From Actinomycetospora callitridis (GTDB taxonomy: Bacteria > Actinomycetota > Actinomycetes > Mycobacteriales > Pseudonocardiaceae), in NCBI RefSeq assembly GCF_028737265.1, contig NZ_JAQZAK010000001.1, positions 558,001 to 622,000 of the forward strand: a stretch of 64,000 nt of DNA. The letters run 5' to 3'. The translations under genes were made by a program, and so were the position numbers. Under the pieces are notes generated by a model. The model ran no database searches. It saw nothing but the letters and a program-made list of their open reading frames with translations, and had not been told where the DNA came from. Below, piece by piece: positions 25,432-34,793 of this stretch (the stretch's first letter is position 1; every line of letters starts with the position of its first letter).

Positions 25432-26061
25432 GTGACCGCCCTGGTCGACACACCCACGCACGTCAGCCCGCACGCCAGCCCGCACGCCAGCCCGTTCGCC
25501 CGTCCCCGCACCCTGCGCGCCGACCGCCGCCGCTGGCAGGACGGCCCGACCCCGGCGAGCCTCGCCGACCTCGTCGCCCTCACCCGTGAGGTGGCCGACG
25601 AGGTCCACGCCGGCCGCCACGCCGTCGAGGTCGACCCCGTGCACCGCTGGTCGCAGCGCCTGCACGCCGACGAGCACCTCGACGTCTGGCTGATCTCCTG
25701 GGCCAGCGACCAGGCCGCCGAGCTGCACGACCACGGCGGCTCGCTCGGCGCACTGACCGTCGTGCGCGGCGGCCTGACCGAGTGGCGCTGGACCGCCGGC
25801 AGCGAGGACGACGACGCCTGCCGTGCCGAGGAGCTCGCCTCCCGCGGTCCGGGGCTGCGCCGCCGGGTCCTCGAGCCCGGTCGTGGCGTCGCGTTCGGCC
25901 TCGGGCACGTCCACGACGTCAGCAACCGCGCGCTCGAGACCGCGGTCAGCGTGCACGCCTACTCCCCGCCGCTGTCGGCGATGTCGTACTACGGCGTCGA
26001 GGGCGGCGTGCTCAAGCGCACGCGCTCCGAGCTGGTCGCGCCCGGGCAGTCTCCCGAGTGA
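25432..26061 (+). CDS. Cysteine dioxygenase family protein
   Basis: This 209-residue cupin oxidises a thiol such as cysteine to the sulfinic acid using iron and oxygen. The metal-binding cupin motif is visible as ELHDHGGSLGALTVVRGGLTE, and a third His is in LGHVHDVSNRALE, matching the three-His iron site of thiol dioxygenases. The N-terminus has a short SPHA repeat from tandem CACGCCAGCCCG DNA. The GTG at 25432 follows CGGAGGAACG. Its TGA overlaps the rhodanese start (GTGA), indicating coupled sulfur chemistry. The exact thiol substrate (cysteine, 3-mercaptopropionate) is not decided by the motifs. Confidence 0.9.
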   Translation: MTALVDTPTHVSPHASPHASPFARPRTLRADRRRWQDGPTPASLADLVALTREVADEVHAGRHAVEVDPVHRWSQRLHADEHLDVWLISWASDQAAELHDHGGSLGALTVVRGGLTEWRWTAGSEDDDACRAEELASRGPGLRRRVLEPGRGVAFGLGHVHDVSNRALETAVSVHAYSPPLSAMSYYGVEGGVLKRTRSELVAPGQSPE

Positions 26062-26534
26062 GTGCGATCTCCGATCTCCTCGACCGCGCCCGGGCGCGCC
26101 TGCGGCGGCTCGACCCCCGCGACGCGGCCCAGGCCGTCGACGCCGGCGCCCTGCTCGTCGACATCCGCCCGGGCTGGCAGCGCCTCGACGAGGGCACGGT
26201 GCCGGGCGCGGTGGTGATCGAGCGCAACCACCTCGAGTGGCGCCTCGACCCGACGTCCGACGCCCGGATCGCCGAGGCGGACTCGCCCGACCGGCAGTGG
26301 ATCGTCCTCTGTTCCGAGGGCTACACGTCGTCGCTCGCGGCCGCGGCACTCCAGGAGATCGGCCTGCACCGGGCGACGGACGTCGTCGGGGGCTTCCGCG
26401 CCTGGTCCGCCGCCGGGCTCCCCACGGCGCCGGGGTCCGACGAGCGCCCCGACTACGCCCAGCCCCATCAGGCACGGCCCCATCAGGCCCGGCCCCGTCA
26501 CGCACAGGGCCCTGGCCCGTCACACGACGACTGA
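26058..26534 (+). CDS. Rhodanese-like sulfurtransferase
   Basis: This 158-residue single-domain rhodanese moves sulfane sulfur to thiol acceptors. The active-site loop is CSEGYTSS with the catalytic Cys first, preceded by LVDIRPGWQR and followed by VVGGFRAWSAAGLP, all family hallmarks. The last 30 residues are a repetitive His/Pro/Arg/Gln tail (QARPHQARPRHAQ) encoded by a short tandem repeat and probably disordered. The start overlaps the dioxygenase stop. The pairing of thiol dioxygenase and rhodanese recurs in actinobacteria and suggests detoxification or catabolism of cysteine sulfur. Confidence 0.92.
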   Translation: MSAISDLLDRARARLRRLDPRDAAQAVDAGALLVDIRPGWQRLDEGTVPGAVVIERNHLEWRLDPTSDARIAEADSPDRQWIVLCSEGYTSSLAAAALQEIGLHRATDVVGGFRAWSAAGLPTAPGSDERPDYAQPHQARPHQARPRHAQGPGPSHDD

Positions 26535-26548
26535 GCGATGATCCCGGG

Positions 26549-28213
26549 GTGGACACGCCGGAGACCTGGATCACCCCGCTCACGCCGCTCTCGTTCCTGC
26601 GCCGGTCGGCCGCGGTGTACCCGGAGAAGGTCGCGATCGTCCACGGGACGGCGCGCCACACCTACGCCGACTTCGCCCGGGACGCCCAGCGCCTGGCGCG
26701 CGGGCTGCGAGCGAGCGGCGTCGGGCCCGGCGACCGCGTCGCGTGCCTGCTGCCGAACGTGCCGGAGATGCTCGTGGCGCACTTCGGGGTGCCGCTGGGC
26801 GGGGCGGTGCTCGTCGCGGTGAACACGCGCCTGTCGAGCGAGGAGGTGCGCTACATCCTCGACCACTCCGGCGCCACGGTCCTGGTGGTCGACTCGACGC
26901 TGCGCGCGGTCGTCGACCCGGTCGCGGACTCGCTGGAGACGGTGCGGGAGATCGTCACGCTCGTCGACCCGCAGGGCCCGGACGCGGGCACGTCGGTCGA
27001 GGGCGCGACGTGGGACGACCTGCTGGCCCGCGGCGACGACGGGGCCGATCTCCCGTGGGAGGTCGACGACGAGCGCTCGACCATCAGCATCAACTACACG
27101 AGCGGCACCACCGGACGCCCCAAGGGCGTGCAGTACCACCACCGCGGCGCGTACCTGAACTCGCTGGGCGAGATCGTGCACTCGTACCACGACCCGTCGA
27201 GCGTCTACCTGTGGACGCTGCCGATGTTCCACTGCAACGGCTGGTGCACGCCCTGGGGGATCACCGCGATCGGCGGCACCCACGTCTGCCTGCGCGAGGT
27301 CCGCGGCGACGCGATCTGGGCGCTCATCGACGAGCACCGGGTCACCCACCTCAACGGCGCGCCCACCGTCGTCACCACGATCATGAACGCCGCCGAGGCC
27401 CGGACCCTGGACTACGCGCTGGTGGTGACCACCGCGGGCGCCCCGCCGAGCCCGACCACCATCCTCGAGATGGAGAAGATGGGCTTCCGGATCGTCCACG
27501 TCTACGGCCTCACCGAGACCTACGGGCCCTACACGGTGTGCCAGTGGCAGGAGGACTGGCGCGGCCTCGAGGAGCACGAGCGGGCGCGGCTGCAGGCCCG
27601 CCAGGGCGTCGGGATGCTGATCGCCGAGCCGGTGCGGGTGGTCGAGACGCTGGACGAGGACGTCGCCGACGATGCGTCGGCCTGGGCGTCGGTGCAGCTC
27701 GTCGACGTGCCGGCCGACGGCCGGACGATGGGCGAGATCGTCATGCGCGGCAACAACGTCATGTCCGGCTACTTCCGCGACGACGACGCGACGGCCAAGG
27801 CGTTCGCCGGCGGCTGGTACCACTCCGGCGACCTGGGGGTCATGCACCCCGACGGCTACGTGGAGCTGCGCGACCGGGCCAAGGACGTCGTCATCTCCGG
27901 CGGCGAGAACATCTCGACCGTCGAGGTCGAGCAGGCCGTGCTGAGTCACCCGGCGGTGCTCGAGGCCGCGGTCGTCGGTGTCCCCGACGAGCGGTGGGGC
28001 GAGCGCCCCAAGGCGTTCGTGGTCCTGCGGCAGGGCAAGGACGCCGAGCCGGACGCGATCATCGACCACGTCAAGGGCGCCATCGCCCGCTACAAGGCGC
28101 CCCGTGACGTCGAGATCGTCGAGGAGCTCCCGAAGACGTCCACCGGGAAGATCCAGAAGTTCGCGCTGCGCGCCAAGGAGTGGGGCGACAGCGGGACCCG
28201 CATCCGCGGCTGA
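26549..28213 (+). CDS. Acyl-CoA synthetase (FadD-like AMP-dependent ligase)
   Basis: This 554-residue adenylate-forming enzyme activates a fatty or carboxylic acid to its CoA thioester. ATP-binding motif [29 protein letters not shown] and the catalytic lysine box KTSTGKIQK are all intact. [10 protein letters not shown] is characteristic of the medium/long-chain plant AAE/FadD35-like branch. The GTG start is 14 nt after the rhodanese stop with a weak ribosome-binding site, so it may share a transcript with the sulfur genes, although the roles are not obviously connected. Chain length preference is unknown. Confidence 0.93.
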   Translation: MDTPETWITPLTPLSFLRRSAAVYPEKVAIVHGTARHTYADFARDAQRLARGLRASGVGPGDRVACLLPNVPEMLVAHFGVPLGGAVLVAVNTRLSSEEVRYILDHSGATVLVVDSTLRAVVDPVADSLETVREIVTLVDPQGPDAGTSVEGATWDDLLARGDDGADLPWEVDDERSTISINYTSGTTGRPKGVQYHHRGAYLNSLGEIVHSYHDPSSVYLWTLPMFHCNGWCTPWGITAIGGTHVCLREVRGDAIWALIDEHRVTHLNGAPTVVTTIMNAAEARTLDYALVVTTAGAPPSPTTILEMEKMGFRIVHVYGLTETYGPYTVCQWQEDWRGLEEHERARLQARQGVGMLIAEPVRVVETLDEDVADDASAWASVQLVDVPADGRTMGEIVMRGNNVMSGYFRDDDATAKAFAGGWYHSGDLGVMHPDGYVELRDRAKDVVISGGENISTVEVEQAVLSHPAVLEAAVVGVPDERWGERPKAFVVLRQGKDAEPDAIIDHVKGAIARYKAPRDVEIVEELPKTSTGKIQKFALRAKEWGDSGTRIRG

Positions 28214-28224
28214 GAGACGTCAGC

Positions 28225-28270
28225 GGCCACGCACTCGCACGCCGACAGGGCCACGCACTCGCACGCCGAC
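28225..28270. repeat. 24-bp tandem repeat, two copies
   Basis: A 22-bp unit beginning GGCCACGCACTCGCACGCCG occurs at 28225-28246 and again, without mismatch, at 28249-28270 after an AG spacer. It lies just after the acyl-CoA synthetase stop. A diverged relative, GCACGCCGATAGGGCCACGC, is at 46550-46569 after the LigD gene. No protein is encoded; function unknown. Confidence 0.7.
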
Positions 28271-28361
28271 TCGCCCGCCGCGCGCATGGGAGGGGCCGGT
28301 GGGGGGAACGGCTGGCGGACGGCGGAGGATGTCCGCCGAGTCGCGACGAAGGCGAGGACGC

Positions 28362-28913
28362 GTGAGCGAGGAGTCCGTCGAACGGGGCGAGGCCGTCCTG
28401 GACAACGACATGACGGCGCTGGACACCGAGCCGGCGGTCGTGATGGACGAGGACCGCATGGGTGCCGATCCGCTCGAGGACGGCATGGACACCCCGGAGG
28501 GCTACAGCCGGGACGTCCGCCTCGGGGGCACCCAGCAGTGGGAGACCCAGTCGCCCAGCATCGACTACCGGCTGCCCCAGGAGGAGCCCGAGGCGCAGCC
28601 CGAGCAGCCGCCAGACCGGCCCCTGGCGGCGACGCCGATCGACGAGCTGGACGAGTCGGTCGACGACCCGGCGAACGCGGTCGACGGCGTCGGGGGCGGC
28701 GCGGTGCTCGACAGCGTCGGGGCCGACGGGGCGACCGAGGGCGAGCTCCTGGCCGAGGACGCGACCGAGATCGAGCTCGGCGTCTCGTCCGCCGCGGACG
28801 CCGTCGAGGCCACCGGCCTTCCCGCGGACGACGCGATCGCCGAGGTCGCGGCCCTCGACAACGAGCCGGGCACCGCGGAGGAGCAGGCCATGCACGTGGA
28901 GCAGGAGAACTGA
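28362..28913 (+). CDS. DUF5709-family acidic protein
   Basis: This 183-residue, very acidic protein fits the DUF5709 pattern: repeated Asp/Glu-rich segments, DPLEDGMDTPEGYSRDVRLG near the N-terminus, then GTQQWETQSPSIDYRLPQEEPE. It has no membrane segment, no Cys and few aromatic residues, and is probably largely disordered. No function is known for the family, which is confined to actinobacteria. GTG at 28362 follows GCGAGGACG. It precedes a septum-formation-like membrane protein and may be co-transcribed with it. Confidence 0.8.
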   Translation: MSEESVERGEAVLDNDMTALDTEPAVVMDEDRMGADPLEDGMDTPEGYSRDVRLGGTQQWETQSPSIDYRLPQEEPEAQPEQPPDRPLAATPIDELDESVDDPANAVDGVGGGAVLDSVGADGATEGELLAEDATEIELGVSSAADAVEATGLPADDAIAEVAALDNEPGTAEEQAMHVEQEN

Positions 28914-28939
28914 GCGCGCGGGGGGTCGCGCGCCCCGAG

Positions 28940-29482
28940 GTGCCGCGACGGGTGGTGCTGGCCGCGGGCGCCGTGGGGCTCGCGGTGCTGCTCGTGCTCG
29001 TCGGGGCCCTCATGGGCGGCTGGCGGCCCTTCACCGCCGCGCCCGACGTGCTGACGTTCGGGCCCGGCGGCGACCTGGAGCAGTTCACGCTCTTCGACGG
29101 TCAGTGCGCCCGCGGGGAGCTGACCGGCGGCGGCACCTTCGGCGAGGCCGCGGACGCCCAGTGCGGCACGCCCCACGACGTCGAGGTGGTCGCCTCGCGG
29201 GCCCCGATCGACGAGGGGCGCCCGGTGGCCTACCCGGGCGAGGCCGCGCTCGCGGACTTCGGGCGGGCGTACTGCGCCCTGTTCGCCGACTCGGAGCTGC
29301 TCGTGCCCACGTCCGGGGGCGTCGACCGTGCTGACCTGCGGATGACCGCGGTGATCCCCTCCGAGGCGGCGTTCGACGCGCCGCGCACGTCGGGAGCGTC
29401 GTCCTCCGGGGCCCGTCAGGTCAGCTGCGTCATCTCACGTACTGACGGTGAGCCACTGACCGATCGCTTCTCGGTGATCTGA
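28940..29482 (+). CDS. Septum-formation-like membrane-anchored protein
   Basis: This about 180-residue protein has one N-terminal membrane anchor (about residues 6-28) and an exported domain with four Cys. The pattern FDGQCA, then QCGTPHDVEVV, then FGRAYC and QVSCVI fits the actinobacterial Septum_form family (small Cys-paired extracytoplasmic domains). The start is uncertain: GTG at 28940 puts the anchor at the very N-terminus, while an in-frame CTG at 28910 lies just after AGGAG. Function is unproven; the family name reflects one cell-division association. Confidence 0.72.
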   Translation: MPRRVVLAAGAVGLAVLLVLVGALMGGWRPFTAAPDVLTFGPGGDLEQFTLFDGQCARGELTGGGTFGEAADAQCGTPHDVEVVASRAPIDEGRPVAYPGEAALADFGRAYCALFADSELLVPTSGGVDRADLRMTAVIPSEAAFDAPRTSGASSSGARQVSCVISRTDGEPLTDRFSVI

Positions 29483-29550
29483 TCGGCCCAACCGGTCAGG
29501 TCCGGGAGAGGTATTGCCCCGTGTGGGTGTGATGACGACCATGGGCGCCC

Positions 29551-30891
29551 ATGAGCACCCTTCCCGCTGGCGCGAACCGCCGGACGCTCAAGCGCAAGGC
29601 GGTGGTCGCGAGCACGGTCGGCACCACCATCGAGTGGTACGACTTCTTCCTCTACAACACCGCCGCCGCCCTGGTGTTCGGGCCCTTGTTCTTCGCCAAC
29701 AACGAGGTCGGCGGCGTCCTGCTGGCGTTCTCGACCCAGTTCGTGGGGTTCGCGGCGCGTCCGATCGGCGCCGCGATCTTCGGGCACTACGGCGACCGCA
29801 TCGGGCGCAAGCAGAGCCTGGTGGCGACGTTGCTGATCATGGGCGGGGCGACGGTGCTGATCGGGTGCCTGCCCACCTACGAGACCATCGGCATCGCCGC
29901 GCCGATCCTCCTGACGCTGTTGCGGGTCATGCAGGGCATCGGTGTCGGCGGCGAGTGGGGCGGCGCGGTGCTCATGTCCATGAAGTGGGGCACCCGCAAG
30001 CAACGCGGCCTGATGGCGGCGTGGCCGCAGGCGGGCGTCCCCATCGGGCTGGCGAGCGGCACGGCCGTCGTCTACTTCTTCTCGGGCCCGGAGTTCCTCG
30101 AGTGGGGCTGGCGGGTGCCGTTCCTCGCCAGCATCGTCCTCATCGCCGTCGGGCTCTGGATTCGCCTCACCGTCCTCGAGTCGCCGGCGTTCGCCCAGGT
30201 CAAGACCTCGGGGAAGGTCGCCAAGCTGCCGCTGGCCGAGACCCTGCGCACCCAGTGGCGCGACGTCGTCAAGGCCCTGCTGGTGCGCACCGCCGAGCAG
30301 GCGCCGTTCTACCTGTTCACCTCGTTCGTGCTCGTGTACGGCACCCAGCAGCTCAAGCTCGCGCGCGGTGACCTGCTGCTCTATCTCATCCTCGCGGCCT
30401 GCATCGGCATCGTCAGCGTGCCGTTCTTCGGCTGGCTCTCCGACCAGATCGGCCGGCGCCTCGTCTACGGGGCGGGTGTCGTGCTCACCGGCCTGTACGC
30501 CTTCCCGTACTTCGCCCTGCTCGACACGCGGGTCGGCGGGCTCGTGCTGCTCGGGATGATCCTCGGGCTCGTCTTCCACGACATGATGTACGGCCCGCAG
30601 GCGGCCCTGATCTCCGAGAGCTTCGGCACCGGCATCCGCTACACCGGCGCCGGCCTCGGGTACCAGCTCGCCTCCATCACGGCAGGCGGCCCCGCCCCGC
30701 TGATCGCCACCGCGATCCTCGCGGGCACAGGAGAGACCACCTGGATCTCCATCTACATCATCATCTGCGCCTTCGTCTCCCTCGCCGCGCTGCTGACGAT
30801 GCACCCCCGCGATCCCGCGCTGGACGAGGCCGACTTCGCGTCCGAGGACGAGGCGGGTCAGGACACGAGCCGGGGCGCGGCGCAGGCCTGA
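29551..30891 (+). CDS. MFS transporter, metabolite:H+ symporter family
   Basis: This 446-residue, 12-helix carrier belongs to the MHS branch (KgtP, ProP, ShiA relatives). The N-terminal TTIEWYDFFLYNTAAAL and the loop 2-3 motif GHYGDRIGRKQSLV are diagnostic, as is the central loop with GGEWGGAVLMSMKWG. It probably imports an organic acid or similar solute with protons; substrate not predictable. The C-terminal tail is acidic. ATG start; ribosome-binding site weak. It is monocistronic or paired with the following kinase-like gene, 20 nt downstream. Confidence 0.93.
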   Translation: MSTLPAGANRRTLKRKAVVASTVGTTIEWYDFFLYNTAAALVFGPLFFANNEVGGVLLAFSTQFVGFAARPIGAAIFGHYGDRIGRKQSLVATLLIMGGATVLIGCLPTYETIGIAAPILLTLLRVMQGIGVGGEWGGAVLMSMKWGTRKQRGLMAAWPQAGVPIGLASGTAVVYFFSGPEFLEWGWRVPFLASIVLIAVGLWIRLTVLESPAFAQVKTSGKVAKLPLAETLRTQWRDVVKALLVRTAEQAPFYLFTSFVLVYGTQQLKLARGDLLLYLILAACIGIVSVPFFGWLSDQIGRRLVYGAGVVLTGLYAFPYFALLDTRVGGLVLLGMILGLVFHDMMYGPQAALISESFGTGIRYTGAGLGYQLASITAGGPAPLIATAILAGTGETTWISIYIIICAFVSLAALLTMHPRDPALDEADFASEDEAGQDTSRGAAQA

Positions 30892-30911
30892 GGCGCGGCA
30901 TCCTGGACGGG

Positions 30912-31535
30912 ATGCCGATCCGCCCGCTCACACCCGACGCCCTGACCGACGAGCTCGTCGCGGCGATCGAGCGCGCCGGACCCGGCCGGGTCCGGGTGCT
31001 CGTCGACGGGGCCCCGCCGGCCCGGACGGAGGTGCTCGCGGACGCCCTGGTCGATCCGTTGCGCGTACGCTCCCGGCCCGTGGTGCGCGTGTCGGCCTGG
31101 GACTTCCTGCGCCCCGCCTCGGTGCGCCTCGAGCGCGGGCGCACCGATCCGGACTCGTTCTACGACGACTGGCTCGACGCCGGCGCGCTGGTCCGCGAGG
31201 TGCTCGCGCCGATGGGTCCCGGCGGGAGTGGCCAGGTCCTGCCCCGGCTCTGGGACGTCGACGTCGACCGCGCCGCGCGCGTGGACCGGGTGGCGTTGCC
31301 GCCGTCGGGCGTCGTGGTCGTCGACGGCCCGCTGCTGCTCGGTCGCGGCCTGCCGGCGGAGCTGGCGGTCCACCTCGCGCTCTCGGCCACCGTGCTCGAA
31401 CGCCGCACGCCCGCCGACGAGGCCTGGACCCTGCCCGCCTACGCCCGCTACGACGACGAGGTCGACCCCCTCGCCGTCGCCGACCTCGTTGTCCGCGCCG
31501 ACCACCCCGACCGCCCGGCCCTGCAGACCGCCTGA
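30912..31535 (+). CDS. Uridine kinase-like protein lacking a canonical P-loop
   Basis: This 207-residue protein has the general fold of actinobacterial uridine-kinase-like proteins: VRVLVDGAPPARTEVLADAL at the expected Walker A position, an ASVRLERGRTDPDSFYDDWLD lid-like region and VVVVDGPLLLG at Walker B. The P-loop GxxxxGK[ST] is replaced by GAPPARTE, so normal ATP binding through Lys is unlikely. It may be catalytically inactive or bind another ligand. The gene follows the MFS gene by 20 nt and converges with a flavin monooxygenase gene. Confidence 0.72.
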   Translation: MPIRPLTPDALTDELVAAIERAGPGRVRVLVDGAPPARTEVLADALVDPLRVRSRPVVRVSAWDFLRPASVRLERGRTDPDSFYDDWLDAGALVREVLAPMGPGGSGQVLPRLWDVDVDRAARVDRVALPPSGVVVVDGPLLLGRGLPAELAVHLALSATVLERRTPADEAWTLPAYARYDDEVDPLAVADLVVRADHPDRPALQTA

Positions 31536-31544
31536 GACATCCTC

Positions 31545-31582
31545 CGCGAGTGCAAGCCCTGCGTCCTCGCTGGCACTCAGCG
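31545..31582. terminator. Candidate terminator hairpin after the kinase-like gene
   Basis: CGC-GAGTGC (31545-31553) can pair with GCACTC-A-GCG (31573-31582) with one bulge and a 19-nt loop. It is positioned 10 nt past the stop. The remaining intergenic DNA up to the monooxygenase stop has no gene; CCTGACGTCAGG (31707-31718) is a short palindrome overlapping that stop. Confidence 0.35.
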
Positions 31583-31713
31583 CCAGAAAATCCGCTTCGA
31601 TCACCCGGTCTGCGTCGCCTCGCGGAACCGCGCCCAGACCTCGGGACGGAGCGTGGGCCGGAAGCCATCAACCCGCGAGCACCCGGGTTCCGCGTGCCCT
31701 CGCAGACCTGACG

Positions 31714-33327
31714 TCAGGCGGCCTTACGCCGTGCCCGCAGCGCGAACCCGGGGTAGCCGGCGGCCGCCTCGGCGTCGCACATCTCGCGGTAGCGCGCGAA
31801 GCCGCCGGCGTAGGGCAGGAAGACCCGGGGCTTGCCCGGCACGTTCGCGCCGAGGTACCAGGAGCTGGCCGCCTGCGGCAGCAGCGTCGCGTCGGCCGCC
31901 TCGCGCACGTGCTCCGCCCAGCCGGCCTGCGCCTCGGGCGTCGGCTCGGCCTCGAGGTCGTGCTCGCGCAGGTGCACGACGAGGTCCGCGATCCAGTCGA
32001 CGTGCTGCTCGATCGAGGTCGGCATGTTGGTGAGCACCGAGGGGCTGCCCGGCCCGGTGATCGTGAAGAGGTCCGGGAAGCCCGCGACGCCGAGGCCGAG
32101 GTACGTGGTGGCGCCCTCGGCCCACGCGTCGGCGAGCGACTGCCCTCCCGTGCCCCGGATCCCGAGCCGCAGCAGCGGCCCGGAGAGGGCGTCGAAGCCC
32201 GTGGCGAACACCAGGACGTCGAGGGGGTGCTCGGCCCCCGACGTCAACAGCACCCCGGTCGGCGTGATCGCCACGATCGGGTCGGCGCGGACGTCCACCA
32301 GGGACACGTTCGCCCGGTTGTAGGTCTCGAAGTAGCCCGTGTCGATCGGCGGGCGCTTGGTCGCGAACGGGTGGTCCCGCGGCGTCAGCGCCTCGGCGGT
32401 GGCCGCGTCGTCCACCGTCTCGTGGATCTTCGAGCGCAGGAAGTCGGAGGTGTCCTCGTTGACGGCGGGGTCGGTCAGCACGTCGCGCACGGCCGCCCGG
32501 AAGCGCAGGCCGCCCCGCTCCCAGGCCCGCTCGAGGAGGGCGCGCCGCTCGTCGTCGGGCAGGGCGAGGGTGTCGACGTCGCTGACGACGAAGGGGTGCC
32601 CGTTCGTGGACGCCTGCTGGAGCTCGCGGATGGCGGCGTAGTCGGCCTTGTAGCCCGCGGCCTCCTCCGGGGCGAGCGGGGCGTTGCGGGCGGGGATCGA
32701 GTAGTTCGCGGTGCGCTGGAAGACGGTGAGGTGCCCGGCCGACTCGGCGAGCACCGGGATGGCCTGGATGCCGGTGGACCCGGTGCCGACCACCCCGACC
32801 CGTCGGCCGGCGACGTCCACGCCCTCGTGCGGCCACTGCCCCGTGTGGTGCCACTCCCCGGTGAAGGACTCCAGGCCCGGGATGTCGGGCACGTTCGCCG
32901 ACGACAGGCAGCCGACGGCGGTCACCAGCCAGCGGCAGGTCCAGCGTCCGCCGTCCTCGGTGTCGATCACCCAGCGGTCGCCGTCGCGGGCGGCCGACAC
33001 GACCGTCGTCGAGCACGAGATGTCGCGCCGCAGGTCGAAGCGGTCGGCCACGTGCTCGAGGTAGGACAGGATCTCCGCCTGGCCGGAGTAGCGCTCGCTC
33101 CAGTCCCACTCCTGCTCGAGCTCGCGGGAGAAGGCGTAGCAGTAGTAGTAGCTCTCGGAGTCGCACCGGGCGCCCGGGTACCGGTTCCAGTACCAGGTGC
33201 CGCCGACGCCCTCGGCGGCCTCGAGCCCGTGGACCGAGAGGCCGCGCTCGCGCAGGCGGTGGATCGTGTAGAGCCCGGCGAAGCCGGCCCCGATGACGAC
33301 GACGTCGGGATCGTTGGCCACGCTCAC
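31714..33327 (-). CDS. Baeyer-Villiger-type FAD monooxygenase
   Basis: This 537-residue type I flavoprotein inserts oxygen into ketones using NADPH. Two Rossmann motifs are present (VIGAGFAGLY for FAD; GVVGTGSTGIQ for NADPH). The Baeyer-Villiger fingerprint FxGxxxHxxxWP appears as FTGEWHHTGQWP. The early sequence EGVGGTWYWNRYPGARCD is typical of cyclohexanone/phenylacetone monooxygenases. Length is usual. The start is GTG at 33327. Substrate is unknown; the neighbouring GlcD-like oxidase does not define a pathway. Confidence 0.94.
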   Translation of the reverse strand: MSVANDPDVVVIGAGFAGLYTIHRLRERGLSVHGLEAAEGVGGTWYWNRYPGARCDSESYYYCYAFSRELEQEWDWSERYSGQAEILSYLEHVADRFDLRRDISCSTTVVSAARDGDRWVIDTEDGGRWTCRWLVTAVGCLSSANVPDIPGLESFTGEWHHTGQWPHEGVDVAGRRVGVVGTGSTGIQAIPVLAESAGHLTVFQRTANYSIPARNAPLAPEEAAGYKADYAAIRELQQASTNGHPFVVSDVDTLALPDDERRALLERAWERGGLRFRAAVRDVLTDPAVNEDTSDFLRSKIHETVDDAATAEALTPRDHPFATKRPPIDTGYFETYNRANVSLVDVRADPIVAITPTGVLLTSGAEHPLDVLVFATGFDALSGPLLRLGIRGTGGQSLADAWAEGATTYLGLGVAGFPDLFTITGPGSPSVLTNMPTSIEQHVDWIADLVVHLREHDLEAEPTPEAQAGWAEHVREAADATLLPQAASSWYLGANVPGKPRVFLPYAGGFARYREMCDAEAAAGYPGFALRARRKAA

Positions 33328-33360
33328 GAGTCTCGGTGGCCACGCCGCGCGGGACAACCG

Positions 33361-34722
33361 TCAGCGCAGCGAACAGCCCGGGTTCAGGGTGCCGTCGGGG
33401 TCCAGTGCGGCCCGCACGCGCCGCAGGACGTCCAGGGCGCCGGGGTCGCCGAGCTCGGCGAGGTGGTGGGCCTTGGCGCGCCCGACCCCGTGCTCGCCCG
33501 ACACCGCACCGCCCAGCGCGATCCCGGCCGCGAACACCCCGTGCAGCGTCGCGGCCAGCTGCTCCGCATCGGGCTGGAACACCGCGAGGTGCACGTTCCC
33601 GTCCCCGGCGTGGCCGCAGCCCAGCACCCGCGAGCCGTGGGCGTCGCCGACGGCGCGGGCCCGCCCGAGGAACGCCGCCATCGCCGAGCGGGGCACGACG
33701 AGGTCGACGATCTCGTCGGCGCCGGCCGCCTTGACCGCCCAGAACGCCTTCTCCCGCGCCTCGACCAGCCGCCGCGCCGACCCCGCGGGCAGGTCGAACA
33801 CCTCCGCGGCCCCGAGCGCGGACAGGGTGTCGGCGAGCTCCTCGGCGTCCTCGTCGACCCGTTCCGCGCGGCGCCCCGCGAGCTCGACGAGCAGGTGGTC
33901 GGCGTCCACGAGGTCCTCGGGCAGGCCGAGGGTCAGGTCGGCGGCGGCGCAGACCGCGCGCATGGTCGGGCCGTCGAGGTACTCGCACACCGTCGGCGCG
34001 AGCCCCGCGCCGACGATGCGCCCGACCGCGGCGGTGACGGCGTCGGCGGACCCGAACGGTGCCAGCACCGTGCGCCGGGCGGGCAGGTGCGGGTGCAGGC
34101 GCACGATCACCTCGGTGACCAGCGCGAGCGTGCCCTCGGAGCCGATGAGCAGCTGGGTGAGGTCGTAGCCCGAGGACATCTTGGCGAGCCGCCCGCCGGT
34201 GCGCACCACCGTCCCGTCGGCGAGTACCGCCTCGAGGCCCAGCACGTGCGCGCGGGTGACGCCGTAGCGCACCGCGCGCATGCCGCCGGCGTTGGTGGCG
34301 ACGGTGCCGCCGAGCGACGCCGTCTGCTCGCCGGGGTGCACGGGGTAGGTCAGGCCGTGCTCGCCCGCGGCGGCGTCGAGGTCCTCGAGCGCCACCCCGG
34401 GCTGCACCACGGCGACGGCGTCGACGGGGTCGATCTCGAGGATCCGGTCCATGCGGGCGAACGAGAGGAGCACCGCGCCGTCGTCGGGGGTCGCGGCGCC
34501 CGAGAGGCCGGTGCCCGCGCCCCGCGCGGTGACGGACGCGCCGGCGGCCCGCGCGGCGCGGACCACCGCGACCACCTCGTCCCGGTCCGCGGGCCACACG
34601 ACGTACGCGGGCTTGCCGGCCGGCACCCCGAGCGCCTCGTCGGCGCACAGGTCGGCCACCGACGGGTCGTCGCCCGCGATCACGTGCTCGGCGCCGACGG
34701 CGTCGGCGAGCGCCTGGAACAT
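33361..34722 (-). CDS. FAD-binding oxidase/dehydrogenase, GlcD/D-lactate dehydrogenase type
   Basis: This 453-residue flavoenzyme oxidises a 2-hydroxy acid such as glycolate or D-lactate. The VAO/PCMH FAD domain is seen in TARGAGTGLSGAATP and HPGEQTASLGGTVATNAGG. The C-terminal FAD-linked domain has GCGHAGDGNVHL and GAVSGEHGVGRAK, the catalytic His/Glu box. ATG start with no close ribosome-binding site. It lies 33 nt upstream of the Baeyer-Villiger gene on the same strand and may be co-transcribed. Confidence 0.93.
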   Translation of the reverse strand: MFQALADAVGAEHVIAGDDPSVADLCADEALGVPAGKPAYVVWPADRDEVVAVVRAARAAGASVTARGAGTGLSGAATPDDGAVLLSFARMDRILEIDPVDAVAVVQPGVALEDLDAAAGEHGLTYPVHPGEQTASLGGTVATNAGGMRAVRYGVTRAHVLGLEAVLADGTVVRTGGRLAKMSSGYDLTQLLIGSEGTLALVTEVIVRLHPHLPARRTVLAPFGSADAVTAAVGRIVGAGLAPTVCEYLDGPTMRAVCAAADLTLGLPEDLVDADHLLVELAGRRAERVDEDAEELADTLSALGAAEVFDLPAGSARRLVEAREKAFWAVKAAGADEIVDLVVPRSAMAAFLGRARAVGDAHGSRVLGCGHAGDGNVHLAVFQPDAEQLAATLHGVFAAGIALGGAVSGEHGVGRAKAHHLAELGDPGALDVLRRVRAALDPDGTLNPGCSLR

Positions 34723-34793
34723 CCCCGTGTCCTAGCACGATCCGCTACGCTCCGAACCGGTTGCGAAATGCAATCAGAACGAGGAGGCGTCGC

